From: Kitasatospora sp. MAA19
GTDB lineage: Bacteria; Actinomycetota; Actinomycetes; Streptomycetales; Streptomycetaceae
Assembly (NCBI RefSeq): GCF_029894125.1
Contig: NZ_JARXYZ010000010.1
Location: 1-64,000 of the forward strand
Length of the DNA stretch: 64,000 bases
Direction of reading: 5' to 3'
The translations under genes and the position numbers were made by a program. The notes below the pieces were generated by a model, which was given only the letters and a program-made list of their open reading frames with translations, searched no databases and was not told the DNA's origin. Positions 23,821 to 31,228 of this stretch are shown here, piece by piece (the first letter of the stretch is position 1; each line of letters begins with the position of its first letter).

Positions 23821-24843
23821 GTGCCCAGCCGTTCCCCCAGCGCCCCCGACACCCTCTGGTTCACCCGCTGCCCGGTGCCCACCGCCACCGGGATCGCCGC
23901 CGACCAGGGGCGGCTCGCACGCGAGTTCGCCGCAGACGGGATCGCCGTCCGCTCGCTCCAGGACGCCCCGCCGGAGGTGGCCGCCGACCATCACTACACC
24001 CACGCGCTCACCGGACTGTTCCGCGAGGGCGGCAACGTTCCGGCGCTGTGGGCCCGTTCGCGGGGCGAGGAGACCCGGCTGATCGGCCTCACCTGGATCG
24101 AGGAGCGCCAGGTGGTCCTGGTCCGGGCCGGCAGCGGCGTGACCGGGCCCGACCAACTGCGCGGTCTGCGGCTGGCGATCCCACATCATGAGATCGGCAT
24201 CGACTTCTGGCGGGCCATGGCCCTGGCCGGCTTCCGCGGCGCCCTGAGCCTCGCCGGACTCACCCTGGACGATGCCGAACTGGTCGACGTCCCCGGTACC
24301 CCCGGCGGCGGGCAGTGGGCCGCCGAACTGGCCGCACTGCGGGACGGCGTGGTGGACGCCGTGTACGTGAAGGGGGCGCTGGCCGTCGAGGCGGCCCGCC
24401 GGATCGGGGCGGAGGTGGCCGTGGAGCTGGACGCCGTGCCGGAGCGCCGGGCCCGGGTCAACAACGGGACGCCGCGACCGGTCACCGTCCACCAGCGGCT
24501 GCTGGACGAGCGGCCGGAACTGGTCGCCCGCTTCCTCGTTGTGCTGCTGGAGGCCGCGGACTGGGCGGCCGAGCACCCGGCGGAGGTGGTGCGGATCCTG
24601 CAGGCCGAGACCGGCGCGGGCGCCGAGGGCGTGGCCGGGGCGTACGCACCGGGCAGCCACCGCACGCTGCACCTGGACCTCTCGGCGGAGCGCCTGGAAC
24701 TGCTGGCGCAGCAGGAACGATTCCTCGGGGAGCGGGGATTCCTCGCCGCCCCGGTCGACATCCGCACCTGGGCCGACCCGGAGCCGCTGCGCGCCGCCCA
24801 CGAGCTGCTGCGCGAACGGCGCCGCGCCACGGCGGGCGGCTGA
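23821..24843 (+). CDS. DszB-like sulfinate desulfinase homologue
   Basis: 340 aa, no signal peptide or lipobox, so cytoplasmic although it has the periplasmic binding-protein fold. It resembles 2-(2'-hydroxyphenyl)benzenesulfinate desulfinase DszB. The catalytic Cys motif TRCPVPTA (Cys17; DszB SNCPVPNA, Cys27) is present. His58 and Arg68 keep the DszB His60-Arg70 spacing, with R-x-G-G-x-V-P-A-L after it, and TRLIGLTWIEERQVVLVR parallels DszB. Family knowledge says this trio cleaves C-SO2 to release sulfite. Automated pipelines would probably call it an ABC substrate-binding protein. GTG 23821 has a GAGGA site. First structural gene after the Cys leader; the true substrate is unknown. Confidence 0.75.
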   Translation: MPSRSPSAPDTLWFTRCPVPTATGIAADQGRLAREFAADGIAVRSLQDAPPEVAADHHYTHALTGLFREGGNVPALWARSRGEETRLIGLTWIEERQVVLVRAGSGVTGPDQLRGLRLAIPHHEIGIDFWRAMALAGFRGALSLAGLTLDDAELVDVPGTPGGGQWAAELAALRDGVVDAVYVKGALAVEAARRIGAEVAVELDAVPERRARVNNGTPRPVTVHQRLLDERPELVARFLVVLLEAADWAAEHPAEVVRILQAETGAGAEGVAGAYAPGSHRTLHLDLSAERLELLAQQERFLGERGFLAAPVDIRTWADPEPLRAAHELLRERRRATAGG

Positions 24844-24927
24844 GCGCCGGGCCGCTCGGCGGTGCCCGGCCCGGCTTGCTCGCGGCACCCGGCCCGGCTT
24901 GCGGCGGCCCTGCGCCTCCAGCCGGCC

Positions 24928-25011
24928 GACAGATCACAACTAACAGATGTCAGCGGACAGATTTCAGATTTCAGATAACAGATTTTGAAAGTTGTCACCT
25001 GTCACCTGTCC
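24928..25011. repeat. CAGATGA-family hairpin repeat, copy A
   Basis: An AT-richer intergenic island between the desulfinase and the lipoprotein gene, made of ACAGAT, TTCAGAT and CAGATAAC units on the left and TGTCACC units on the right. GGACAG (24955-24960) pairs with CTGTCC (25006-25011) around a TTTTGAAA centre. It is the most degenerate of four related elements and the only one inside an apparent operon, so it might act as an attenuator. Confidence 0.6.
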
Positions 25012-25028
25012 TTCGTTTGGAGACCCCC

Positions 25029-26057
25029 GTGAACACCTCCCGCCTCGCCCTCGCCGCCACCGCGCTGCTCGCCTCCACCGCACTGGCCGCCTGCGGCTCG
25101 TCCGCCGACGGGGCCAAGGACTCCGCCGACGGCGGGGCCGGCGGTAAGGCCGACGTGGTGCTCCGCCTGCCGGACCCCGGGAACAACGGGTTCCTCGCCC
25201 GTGGCAAGAAGGACGGCTCGCTGGACAAGGCCCTGGCCGCCGTCCACGCCAAGGTCGCCTGGACCGGCAGCGCCGGCCCGTTCGCCCCCGCCGCGCAGGC
25301 CCTCTCCGCCGACCAACTGGACGTCGCCCAGGGCTCGATCACCTCGGCCGTGGCCGCGCTCGCCCAGAAGCCCGGCTTCAAGCTGTTCGCCCAGACCGCG
25401 CCCGACGGCGTCGGCGAGGGGATCCTGGTGAAGAACGACTCGCCCATCAAGACCGTCCAGGACCTGGTCGGCCGCAAGGTCGCCGTCGCCCAGGGCGGTA
25501 CCGCCGAGTACCTGCTGCTCAAGGCACTGGAGAAGAACGGCGTCCCGGTCGACAAGGTCGAACGGGTCTACCTGCGCGCCGACCAGACGGCCGGCGTCTT
25601 CAACTCCGGCCAGGTGGACGCCTGGGCGACCTGGAACACCTTCTCCACGCCCACCATCGCCAACGCCGGGGCGCACTTCCTGGTCAACGGCAAGGAGGTC
25701 GGCTCCGACAACTACGCCGTCTGGGCCGTGCGCAACGGCTTCGCCGACAAGCACCCCGAGGTGGTCAAGACCTTCTACACCTACCTGCGCGAGAACGGCC
25801 TCAAGGAGAAGGCCGACCCGGCCGCCTACCTCAACGTCTTCACCGACTCCGGTCCGACCGCCGTCACCCCCGCCGAGAAGGACATCGCGGTGAACGTCAG
25901 TGGGCAGGGCGCCGCCGCGGACGCCATCACCGACACCGACACCGCCCGCTTCGGCACCGTCGCCCGGTTCTTCGCCGACCAGAAGGTCACCAAGCAGCTC
26001 GTGGACGTCAAGCCCTACCTGATCGACATCAACAAGCTCGGGGACGGTGCCAAGTGA
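25029..26057 (+). CDS. Sulfonate-type ABC transporter substrate-binding lipoprotein
   Basis: 342 aa. A lipoprotein signal with lipobox LAAC (Cys22) is followed by a Ser/Gly/Asp linker and an SsuA/TauA/NMT1-like binding domain: LPDPGNNGFLARGKKDGSL, DQLDVAQGSITSAVAAL, VKNDSPIKTVQDLVGRKVAV and GQVDAWATWNTFS. It would capture an organosulfur compound outside the membrane for the permease/ATPase pair encoded next. GTG 25029 follows GGAGA. Its stop overlaps the permease start (GTGA), coupling translation. The exact ligand (alkanesulfonate, taurine, sulfate ester or aromatic sulfonate) is not readable. Confidence 0.88.
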   Translation: MNTSRLALAATALLASTALAACGSSADGAKDSADGGAGGKADVVLRLPDPGNNGFLARGKKDGSLDKALAAVHAKVAWTGSAGPFAPAAQALSADQLDVAQGSITSAVAALAQKPGFKLFAQTAPDGVGEGILVKNDSPIKTVQDLVGRKVAVAQGGTAEYLLLKALEKNGVPVDKVERVYLRADQTAGVFNSGQVDAWATWNTFSTPTIANAGAHFLVNGKEVGSDNYAVWAVRNGFADKHPEVVKTFYTYLRENGLKEKADPAAYLNVFTDSGPTAVTPAEKDIAVNVSGQGAAADAITDTDTARFGTVARFFADQKVTKQLVDVKPYLIDINKLGDGAK

Positions 26058-26920
26058 CCACGGCCGCCCCCGAACGCACCGCCGCCGATACCCGAGCCGC
26101 CCTCGACGCCGGACTGGTCACCCCGCACACCAGACGGTCCAGGCCCCGCCCGCGCGCCCTCGCCGTGATCCTGCGCACCCTGGGCCCGCTCGCCCTGCTC
26201 GGCGGCTGGGCACTCGCCTCCGCCACCGGCGCCCTCACCCAGGACGTCCTCGCCTCGCCCGCCCAGGTCGCCGAAGCCGTCGGCGAGTTGTGGGGCAATG
26301 GCCAGCTCACCGACGCCCTCGGCGTCTCCCTCACCCGGGCCGGCCTCGGCCTGTTCTTCGGCGCCACCACCGGGCTGGTGCTCGGCGTGGTCACTGGCTT
26401 CACCAGGCTCGGCGAGGAGCTGCTCGACTCCGCGATCCAGGTACTGCGCACCGTCCCGTTCCTGGCGCTGGTGCCGTTGTTCATGGTGTGGTTCGGTATC
26501 ACCGAGACCGCGAAGGTCGCCCTGATCGGCGTCGCCACCAGCTTCCCGATGTACGTGTCCACCTCCGGCGGAGTCCGCAACACCGACCGCAAGCTGGTCG
26601 AGGCGATGCGCAGCTTCGGGCTCGGCCGCTGGGCCATCGTGCGCACCGTCGTCCTGCCCGGCGCGCTGCCCGCCCTGCTGTCGGGGCTGCGCCTGTCCAT
26701 GACGCTCAGCGTGATCGCCCTGATCGCCGCCGAGGAGATCAACTCCACCGAGGGGATCGGGTACTTGATGGCCCAGGCACAGAACTACTCGCGCACCGAC
26801 ATCCTCGCCGTCTGCATCCTGATCTACGGACTGCTCGGCCTCACCGCCGACGCCGTCGTCCGGGTTCTGGAACGCCTCCTGATGCCGTGGCGCCAGGCCG
26901 TCCAGGGAGCAGCCCGATGA
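26054..26920 (+). CDS. ssuC: Sulfonate-type ABC transporter permease
   Basis: 288 aa inner-membrane permease with about six hydrophobic helices and the binding-protein-dependent transport motif EAMRSFGLGRWAIVRTVVLPGALP (EAA loop, about residues 180-203), which contacts the ATPase. A basic N-terminal segment of 35 residues precedes the first helix. It matches the SsuC/TauC family in length and in the sequence LRTVPFLALVPLFMVWFGI. The GTG start overlaps the upstream stop and ATGA overlaps the ATPase start, so the three transporter genes are tightly coupled. Confidence 0.9.
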   Translation: MTTAAPERTAADTRAALDAGLVTPHTRRSRPRPRALAVILRTLGPLALLGGWALASATGALTQDVLASPAQVAEAVGELWGNGQLTDALGVSLTRAGLGLFFGATTGLVLGVVTGFTRLGEELLDSAIQVLRTVPFLALVPLFMVWFGITETAKVALIGVATSFPMYVSTSGGVRNTDRKLVEAMRSFGLGRWAIVRTVVLPGALPALLSGLRLSMTLSVIALIAAEEINSTEGIGYLMAQAQNYSRTDILAVCILIYGLLGLTADAVVRVLERLLMPWRQAVQGAAR

Positions 26921-27648
26921 CCGTCACGTCCACGACCGTCACGTCCACGGCCACCACCCCGGCGGTCCATCTACGCGGCCTGCGCCGGGTGTTCGGCACC
27001 CGGGCCGTCCTCGACGGCGTCGATCTCTCCATCGCCCGAGGCGAGTTCGTCGCCCTGTTGGGCGCCAGCGGAACCGGCAAGACCACCCTGCTGCGTATCC
27101 TCGGCGCGCTCGACCAGGCCGACGAGGGCACCGTGCTCGTTCCGCCGGTCCGTACGGTGGTCTTCCAGGAGCCCCGACTCGTCCCGTCCAAGCGGGTGCT
27201 GGCCAACGTCACGGTCGGTCTGCCGCGCGGCGCCGCGACGCGGGAGACCGGACTCGAGGCGCTCGCCGAGGTCGGCCTGGAGAAGCACGCGGACGCCTGG
27301 CCGGCCACTCTCTCGGGAGGCGAGGCGCAGCGTGTCGCCATCGCCCGGGCGCTCGTCCGCGAACCCCAACTGCTGCTTCTCGACGAGCCGTTCGCCGCGC
27401 TGGACGCGCTCACCCGACTGCGCATGCAGGACCTGGTCGGCGACCTGGTCCGCCGCCACCGTCCCGCCGTGCTCCTGGTCACCCACGACGTGGAGGAGGC
27501 CGTCCGGCTCGCCGACCGCGTCGCCGTCCTGCGCGACGGCCTGCTCGTGCGCGACGAACCGGTCACCGTCGACCACCCCCGCGACCCCGCCGACCCGGCC
27601 TTCGCCGACCTGCGCCGCCGACTGCTCGCCGACCTCGGCGTCCACTGA
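26917..27648 (+). CDS. ssuB: Sulfonate-type ABC transporter ATPase
   Basis: 243 aa ABC ATPase. Walker A GASGTGKTT (about residues 51-59), Q-loop VVFQEPRL, signature LSGGEAQR, Walker B LLLLDEP and switch His in VTHDVEEA are intact. Sequence and context fit SsuB/TauB. The first 15 residues are Thr/Val-rich and encoded by an exact 15-bp direct repeat (GACCGTCACGTCCAC twice), so the N-terminus is probably unstructured. ATG 26917 overlaps the permease stop. It powers uptake with the adjacent permease and lipoprotein. Confidence 0.92.
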   Translation: MTVTSTTVTSTATTPAVHLRGLRRVFGTRAVLDGVDLSIARGEFVALLGASGTGKTTLLRILGALDQADEGTVLVPPVRTVVFQEPRLVPSKRVLANVTVGLPRGAATRETGLEALAEVGLEKHADAWPATLSGGEAQRVAIARALVREPQLLLLDEPFAALDALTRLRMQDLVGDLVRRHRPAVLLVTHDVEEAVRLADRVAVLRDGLLVRDEPVTVDHPRDPADPAFADLRRRLLADLGVH

Positions 27649-27711
27649 TCCGCCGGCCGCCCACCGATCCGTTCCGAAGCAACCCACGCCCGCACCACCG
27701 GAGTTGAACAG

Positions 27712-28617
27712 ATGACCGTGACCCTCGGCGTCCACGCCAGCAACCCCTCGCTCTACTACCTCGCCCGCCTGCCCTACCTGGACGAGGAGTTGGCCCCGCT
27801 CGGCGAGACCGGCGCCTTCCACCACTACGCCGACGGCACCCGCACCGGCGCGCTGCTCGCCGACGGCACCATCGACTTCGGCGGCACGGGTTCGACCCCG
27901 CCGGTCACCGCCCAGGCGGCCGGCCACGACCTGGTGTACGCGGCGGTCTCCGCGCCCCGCCCCGACCACGGCGCCCTGCTGGTGCTGGACTCCGGCCCGG
28001 TCCGGACGGTGGCGGACCTCAGGGGCGGCACCGTCGTGCTCGGCATCGGATCCTGGCAGACCCACCTGCTCGCCAAGGCCCTGCTCACGCAGGGACTTTC
28101 GTATGCCGAGGACATCACTCCGGTGCGCCCGGCGGCCGATGAGGACCAGGCGCAGCGCCTGCGCGACGGTGAGATCGCGGGGTGGATCGCCCAGGGCGCC
28201 GAACTCGCCGCCGCCCGCCGCAGCGGCGGCTTTCGCGAGCTGATCCGCACCGGCGACGTCATCACCGACCGCTCGGTGTTCTTCACCCGCCGTGCCTTCG
28301 CGACCGGGCGCCCCGAGGTGGTCGCCGCGATCGCCACCGCGCTGCGCCGGGCGGACGCCTGGGTGTCCGTCCACCCGGCCGAGGCGGCCGCGATCGCGGC
28401 GGAGCAGCTGGGCGGCTCGGCCGGCGACTGGCAGACCGCGCTGGAGGCGCTGCCGTGGCAACTGGAGCCCGCCACCGCCGGGTTCATCGCCGAGCAGCAG
28501 GAGGCCGCGGACATCTTCCACGGGGTCGGGTTCATCGACCGGGCGCTGACCGTCGCCGACGCCCATCTGCCCGAGCTAGAGGCCCCGGTGGCCGCCGCGC
28601 TCGCCAAGGCGGTCTGA
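27712..28617 (+). CDS. Cytosolic SsuA/DszB-fold protein without signal peptide
   Basis: 301 aa protein of the NMT1/SsuA binding-protein fold (TLGVHASNPSLYYLARLPYL, LADGTIDFGGTGSTPPV, VRTVADLRGGTVVLGIGSWQT). It lacks any signal peptide or lipobox, so it should stay in the cytoplasm. Unlike the gene at 23821 it has no Cys at the DszB catalytic position, and no Cys at all near the N-terminus. It could be an organosulfur-binding chaperone for the monooxygenase or a sensor, or a binding protein with an unrecognised export route. ATG 27712 follows GGAGTTGAACAG. It ends three bases before the SsuD-like gene and is clearly in the same operon. Confidence 0.8.
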   Translation: MTVTLGVHASNPSLYYLARLPYLDEELAPLGETGAFHHYADGTRTGALLADGTIDFGGTGSTPPVTAQAAGHDLVYAAVSAPRPDHGALLVLDSGPVRTVADLRGGTVVLGIGSWQTHLLAKALLTQGLSYAEDITPVRPAADEDQAQRLRDGEIAGWIAQGAELAAARRSGGFRELIRTGDVITDRSVFFTRRAFATGRPEVVAAIATALRRADAWVSVHPAEAAAIAAEQLGGSAGDWQTALEALPWQLEPATAGFIAEQQEAADIFHGVGFIDRALTVADAHLPELEAPVAAALAKAV

Positions 28618-28620
28618 GCC

Positions 28621-29694
28621 GTGGCCTCCGAAGTCCTCTGGTACATCATCCCGCGCGAGGGCCACTACCCGTGGGAGCCGGCCGGCCGACGCCCGGTGGA
28701 CCTCCGGTACCTTCAGCAACTGGCGGGCAGCGTCGAGTGGTTGGGCTACAGCGGCGCCCTGCTCGCGACCGACCTGTACGACGTGTGGACGCTCGGCAGC
28801 GCGCTGGCGGCGGCCACCACCCCGGAGTTCAAGCCGCTGCTGGCCGTTCACCCGGGGTTGGTCTCGCCGACCCTGCTGGCGAAGATGGCGCTCAGCTTCG
28901 ATCATCTGCACGGCGGCCGGCTGCGGTTCAACGTGGTCAACGGCTCGACCGCGCAACTGCGCGAGTACGGCCTGGACGTCGAGCACGACGACCGCTACCG
29001 GCTCAGCGCCGAGTACTGGTCGATCGTCAAGCGCCTGACGGCCGGCGAAGTCTTCGACCACAAGGGCGAGTTCTACGAGCTGAAGAACGCCGGTGCGAGC
29101 CTGCGGGAGCTGGCGCCGGTCCAGCCGGGCGGTATCCCGCTCTGGTTCGGCGGAAGTTCGGCGGCCGGCATCGAGATGGCCGCCGAGCACGTGGACGTCT
29201 ACCTGACCTGGGGCGAGCCGCCGCACCTGCTCAAGGAGAAGCTGGACCTGGTCCGGAACCGGGCCGCCGCCCACGGCCGGAGCCTGCGGATCGGGCTCCG
29301 GCTGCACCTGATCGTCCGTGACACCGAGGACGAGGCCTGGGCGGCCGCCGACCGCCTGCTCGACGTCACCAGCGAGGCCACGTACGCCCGGCAGCTGGGC
29401 GGGGCCAAGGGGGAGGACGGGGTCGGCTGGCAGCGGCAGTTCCGCCAGCACGGCGGCAAGGTGCCCGCGCGGGCCCGGGAGCTGGAGGCCTACCCGAACC
29501 TCTGGCCGGGGATGAGCCTGTTCCGTCCCGGCCCCGGTATGGCGGTGGTCGGCTCCACGGCCCAGGTGATCGAGCGGCTGCAGGAGTTCGAGTCGCTGGG
29601 CGTCGACACCTTCATCCTCTCCGGCAACCCTTTGCTGGAGGAGGCCCACCGCGTGGCAGAGACGGTTCTGCCCGCCCTGGGCATCCGCCGCTGA
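28621..29694 (+). CDS. ssuD: SsuD-like FMNH2-dependent sulfonate monooxygenase
   Basis: 357 aa luciferase-fold (TIM barrel) enzyme. It matches alkanesulfonate monooxygenase SsuD over its whole length: the start VLWYIIPREGHY, GGRLRFNVVNG, WFGGSSAAGIEMAAEHVDVY, LTWGEPPHLLKEK, GLRLHLIVRDT (the Arg and His of SsuD Arg226/His228) and NLWPGMSLFRPGPGMAVVG (Arg297 region). Two SsuD residues differ: the Cys54 position is Leu52, and the Tyr331 position in SGYPHLEEA is Asn here (SGNPLLEEA). It would oxygenate a C-S bond to release sulfite, but with altered specificity. No flavin reductase gene is adjacent. GTG 28621 lies just after the previous stop. Confidence 0.88.
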   Translation: MASEVLWYIIPREGHYPWEPAGRRPVDLRYLQQLAGSVEWLGYSGALLATDLYDVWTLGSALAAATTPEFKPLLAVHPGLVSPTLLAKMALSFDHLHGGRLRFNVVNGSTAQLREYGLDVEHDDRYRLSAEYWSIVKRLTAGEVFDHKGEFYELKNAGASLRELAPVQPGGIPLWFGGSSAAGIEMAAEHVDVYLTWGEPPHLLKEKLDLVRNRAAAHGRSLRIGLRLHLIVRDTEDEAWAAADRLLDVTSEATYARQLGGAKGEDGVGWQRQFRQHGGKVPARARELEAYPNLWPGMSLFRPGPGMAVVGSTAQVIERLQEFESLGVDTFILSGNPLLEEAHRVAETVLPALGIRR

Positions 29695-29715
29695 CGGCCA
29701 CCGGCCACCGGCTGA

Positions 29716-29773
29716 CGACTAACAGATAACAGCTGACAGATGATGAAATCTGTCAGCTGTCATCTGTCAGTCG
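29716..29773. repeat. CAGATGA-family hairpin repeat, copy B
   Basis: The best-formed copy: 25-nt arms (29716-29740 and 29749-29773) pair with only two mismatches around an 8-nt TGATGAAA loop. The arms consist of AACAGATA/ACAGCTGA/CAGATGA-type units. The element is about 45% G+C in a region above 70%. It lies between ssuD and the convergent aldo/keto reductase, so it could end transcription from both sides. Confidence 0.8.
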
Positions 29774-29798
29774 TCCACCCGCCCCCGGCGCTCCCCGC

Positions 29799-30788
29799 TC
29801 AGCGGCTGAGCCGGTCGATCTCCGCCAGCTCCTCCTCGGTCAGCGGGCCGCCCGCGAGCGCGTCGATGTTCTGGTCCAGCTGGGCGACGCTGCTCGCGCC
29901 GATGATCACCGAGACCACCCGTGGATCGCGCAGCACCCAGCACAGCGCGAGCTGGGCCAGGGTCTGCCCGCGGCGCTCGGCGACCTTGTTGAGCGCCCGC
30001 AGCTGCTCCAGCTTCAGTCCGGTGAGCGCCTCCTCGGTCAGGAACCGCCCGACCGACATCCGCGAGCCGGCCGGCACCTCGCCCGACAGGTAGCGGTCCG
30101 TCAGCAGTCCCTGAGCGAGCGGCGAGTAGGCGATCAGGCTGGTCTGGGTCTCGCCCACCGCATCCAGCACGCCCTCCTCGACGTACCGGTTGAGGATCGA
30201 GTACGCGGACTGGTTCAGCAGCACCGGCGTGCCCAGCTCGCGCAGGATCGCCACCGCCTCCCGGTGCTGCTCCGCCGGGTAGTTGGAGATCGCCGCGTAC
30301 AGCGCCTTGCCCGAGCGGACCGCGCTGTCCAGCGCGCCCATCGTCTCCTCGAGCGGGGTGTCCGGGTCGTAGCGGTGGGAGTAGAAGACGTCGACGTAGT
30401 CCAGCCCCATCCGGCCCAGCGACTGGTCCAGGCTGGCCAGCAGGTACTTGCGGCTGCCGCCGTTGCCGTACGGGCCGGGCCACATGTCCCAGCCGGCCTT
30501 GCTGGCGATGAACAGCTCGTCGCGGTACGGGCGGAAGTCCTGAGCGAACAGGTAGCCGAAGTTGCGCTCGGCGCTGCCGTACGGCGGGCCGTAGTTGTTC
30601 GCGAGGTCGAAGTGGGTGATGCCCCGGTCGAAGGCGCGGCGCAACACCGCGCGCTGGACCTCCAGTGGCTGGGCGTCACCGAAGTTGTGCCAGAGACCGA
30701 GCGAGACGGCCGGCAGCTGAACGCCGCTGCGGCCGGCCTTCCGGTAGGTCATCGAGGCATAGCGGTCATCCGCGGCGAGGTAGCTCAT
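29799..30788 (-). CDS. Aldo/keto reductase, YghZ-like
   Basis: 329 aa NADPH-dependent reductase closely resembling E. coli YghZ (L-glyceraldehyde 3-phosphate reductase), with the shared start M-x-Y-L-A-x-x-D-R-Y, FDLANNYGPP, DMWPGPYGNGGSRKYLL and FYSHRYD. The AKR tetrad is present: Asp and Tyr in the DLANNYG segment, Lys in ASKAGW, His in YSHR. The NADP site GAS near the C-terminus (VIIGASSVAQLDQN) is also clear. ATG 30788 aligns with the YghZ start; ATG 30797 is the alternative. Expected role: detoxification of reactive aldehydes such as methylglyoxal. It is not obviously part of the sulfur operon. Confidence 0.92.
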   Translation of the reverse strand: MSYLAADDRYASMTYRKAGRSGVQLPAVSLGLWHNFGDAQPLEVQRAVLRRAFDRGITHFDLANNYGPPYGSAERNFGYLFAQDFRPYRDELFIASKAGWDMWPGPYGNGGSRKYLLASLDQSLGRMGLDYVDVFYSHRYDPDTPLEETMGALDSAVRSGKALYAAISNYPAEQHREAVAILRELGTPVLLNQSAYSILNRYVEEGVLDAVGETQTSLIAYSPLAQGLLTDRYLSGEVPAGSRMSVGRFLTEEALTGLKLEQLRALNKVAERRGQTLAQLALCWVLRDPRVVSVIIGASSVAQLDQNIDALAGGPLTEEELAEIDRLSR

Positions 30789-30909
30789 GCCGGACATCTT
30801 GCCAGCCGCCGCCGGTGGATCAAGCCCTTGCCCCGTTTCTGACCGGTGCCTATGCTCGCGGAGGATCGTACGCGTGCGAGGCGAACTGCGAGGCGAAGGG
30901 GGAGGCGCG

Positions 30910-31056
30910 ATGACCGTCCGGGCCGTCACCACAACCGCGACCGCCGGTACCGCCGCCGTCATTGCCGCCGTCACAACCTCCGGCACCGCTGAAATCCCGA
31001 CCGTCACCGCCGCCGCGCCCCGCTGTTGTCGCCGCCGCCGCAGCACCTCGCGCTGA
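30910..31056 (+). CDS. Putative cysteine-codon leader peptide
   Basis: 48 aa ORF starting at ATG 30910 after GGGGGAGGCGCG. It is Thr/Ala/Val-rich for 36 residues and ends PRCCRRRRSTSR. Its only two Cys codons are TGT-TGT followed by CGC, the same nonamer as in the leaders at 21088 and 23640. It lies 172 bp upstream of a luciferase-like oxidoreductase, as leader peptides do ahead of sulfur genes. The length and the four Arg codons after the Cys pair are atypical for the class, so confidence is lower than for the other two. Confidence 0.55.
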   Translation: MTVRAVTTTATAGTAAVIAAVTTSGTAEIPTVTAAAPRCCRRRRSTSR

Positions 31057-31228
31057 CGCCGCCCCAGAGCCGCTCCGCCGCGATCCCCTCCCGGTGCTGC
31101 CCGCAGGAGCGCAGCCCGTAGCGCGGCGCTTCCCGCGGGCCGCCGTCCCGCCCCTCGGCAGCCGTGTCCGCGCCTCGCGGGCCGGGTTCCGCGCCGAGAT
31201 CCCATCGAGCGCCCCCAAGGAGACCGCC

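Noticed and set aside
27701..27714. GAACAGATGAC at the 27712 start resembling the hairpin repeat unit
   Set aside because: A single 11-base match that includes the start codon, with no complementary arm; considered coincidence.
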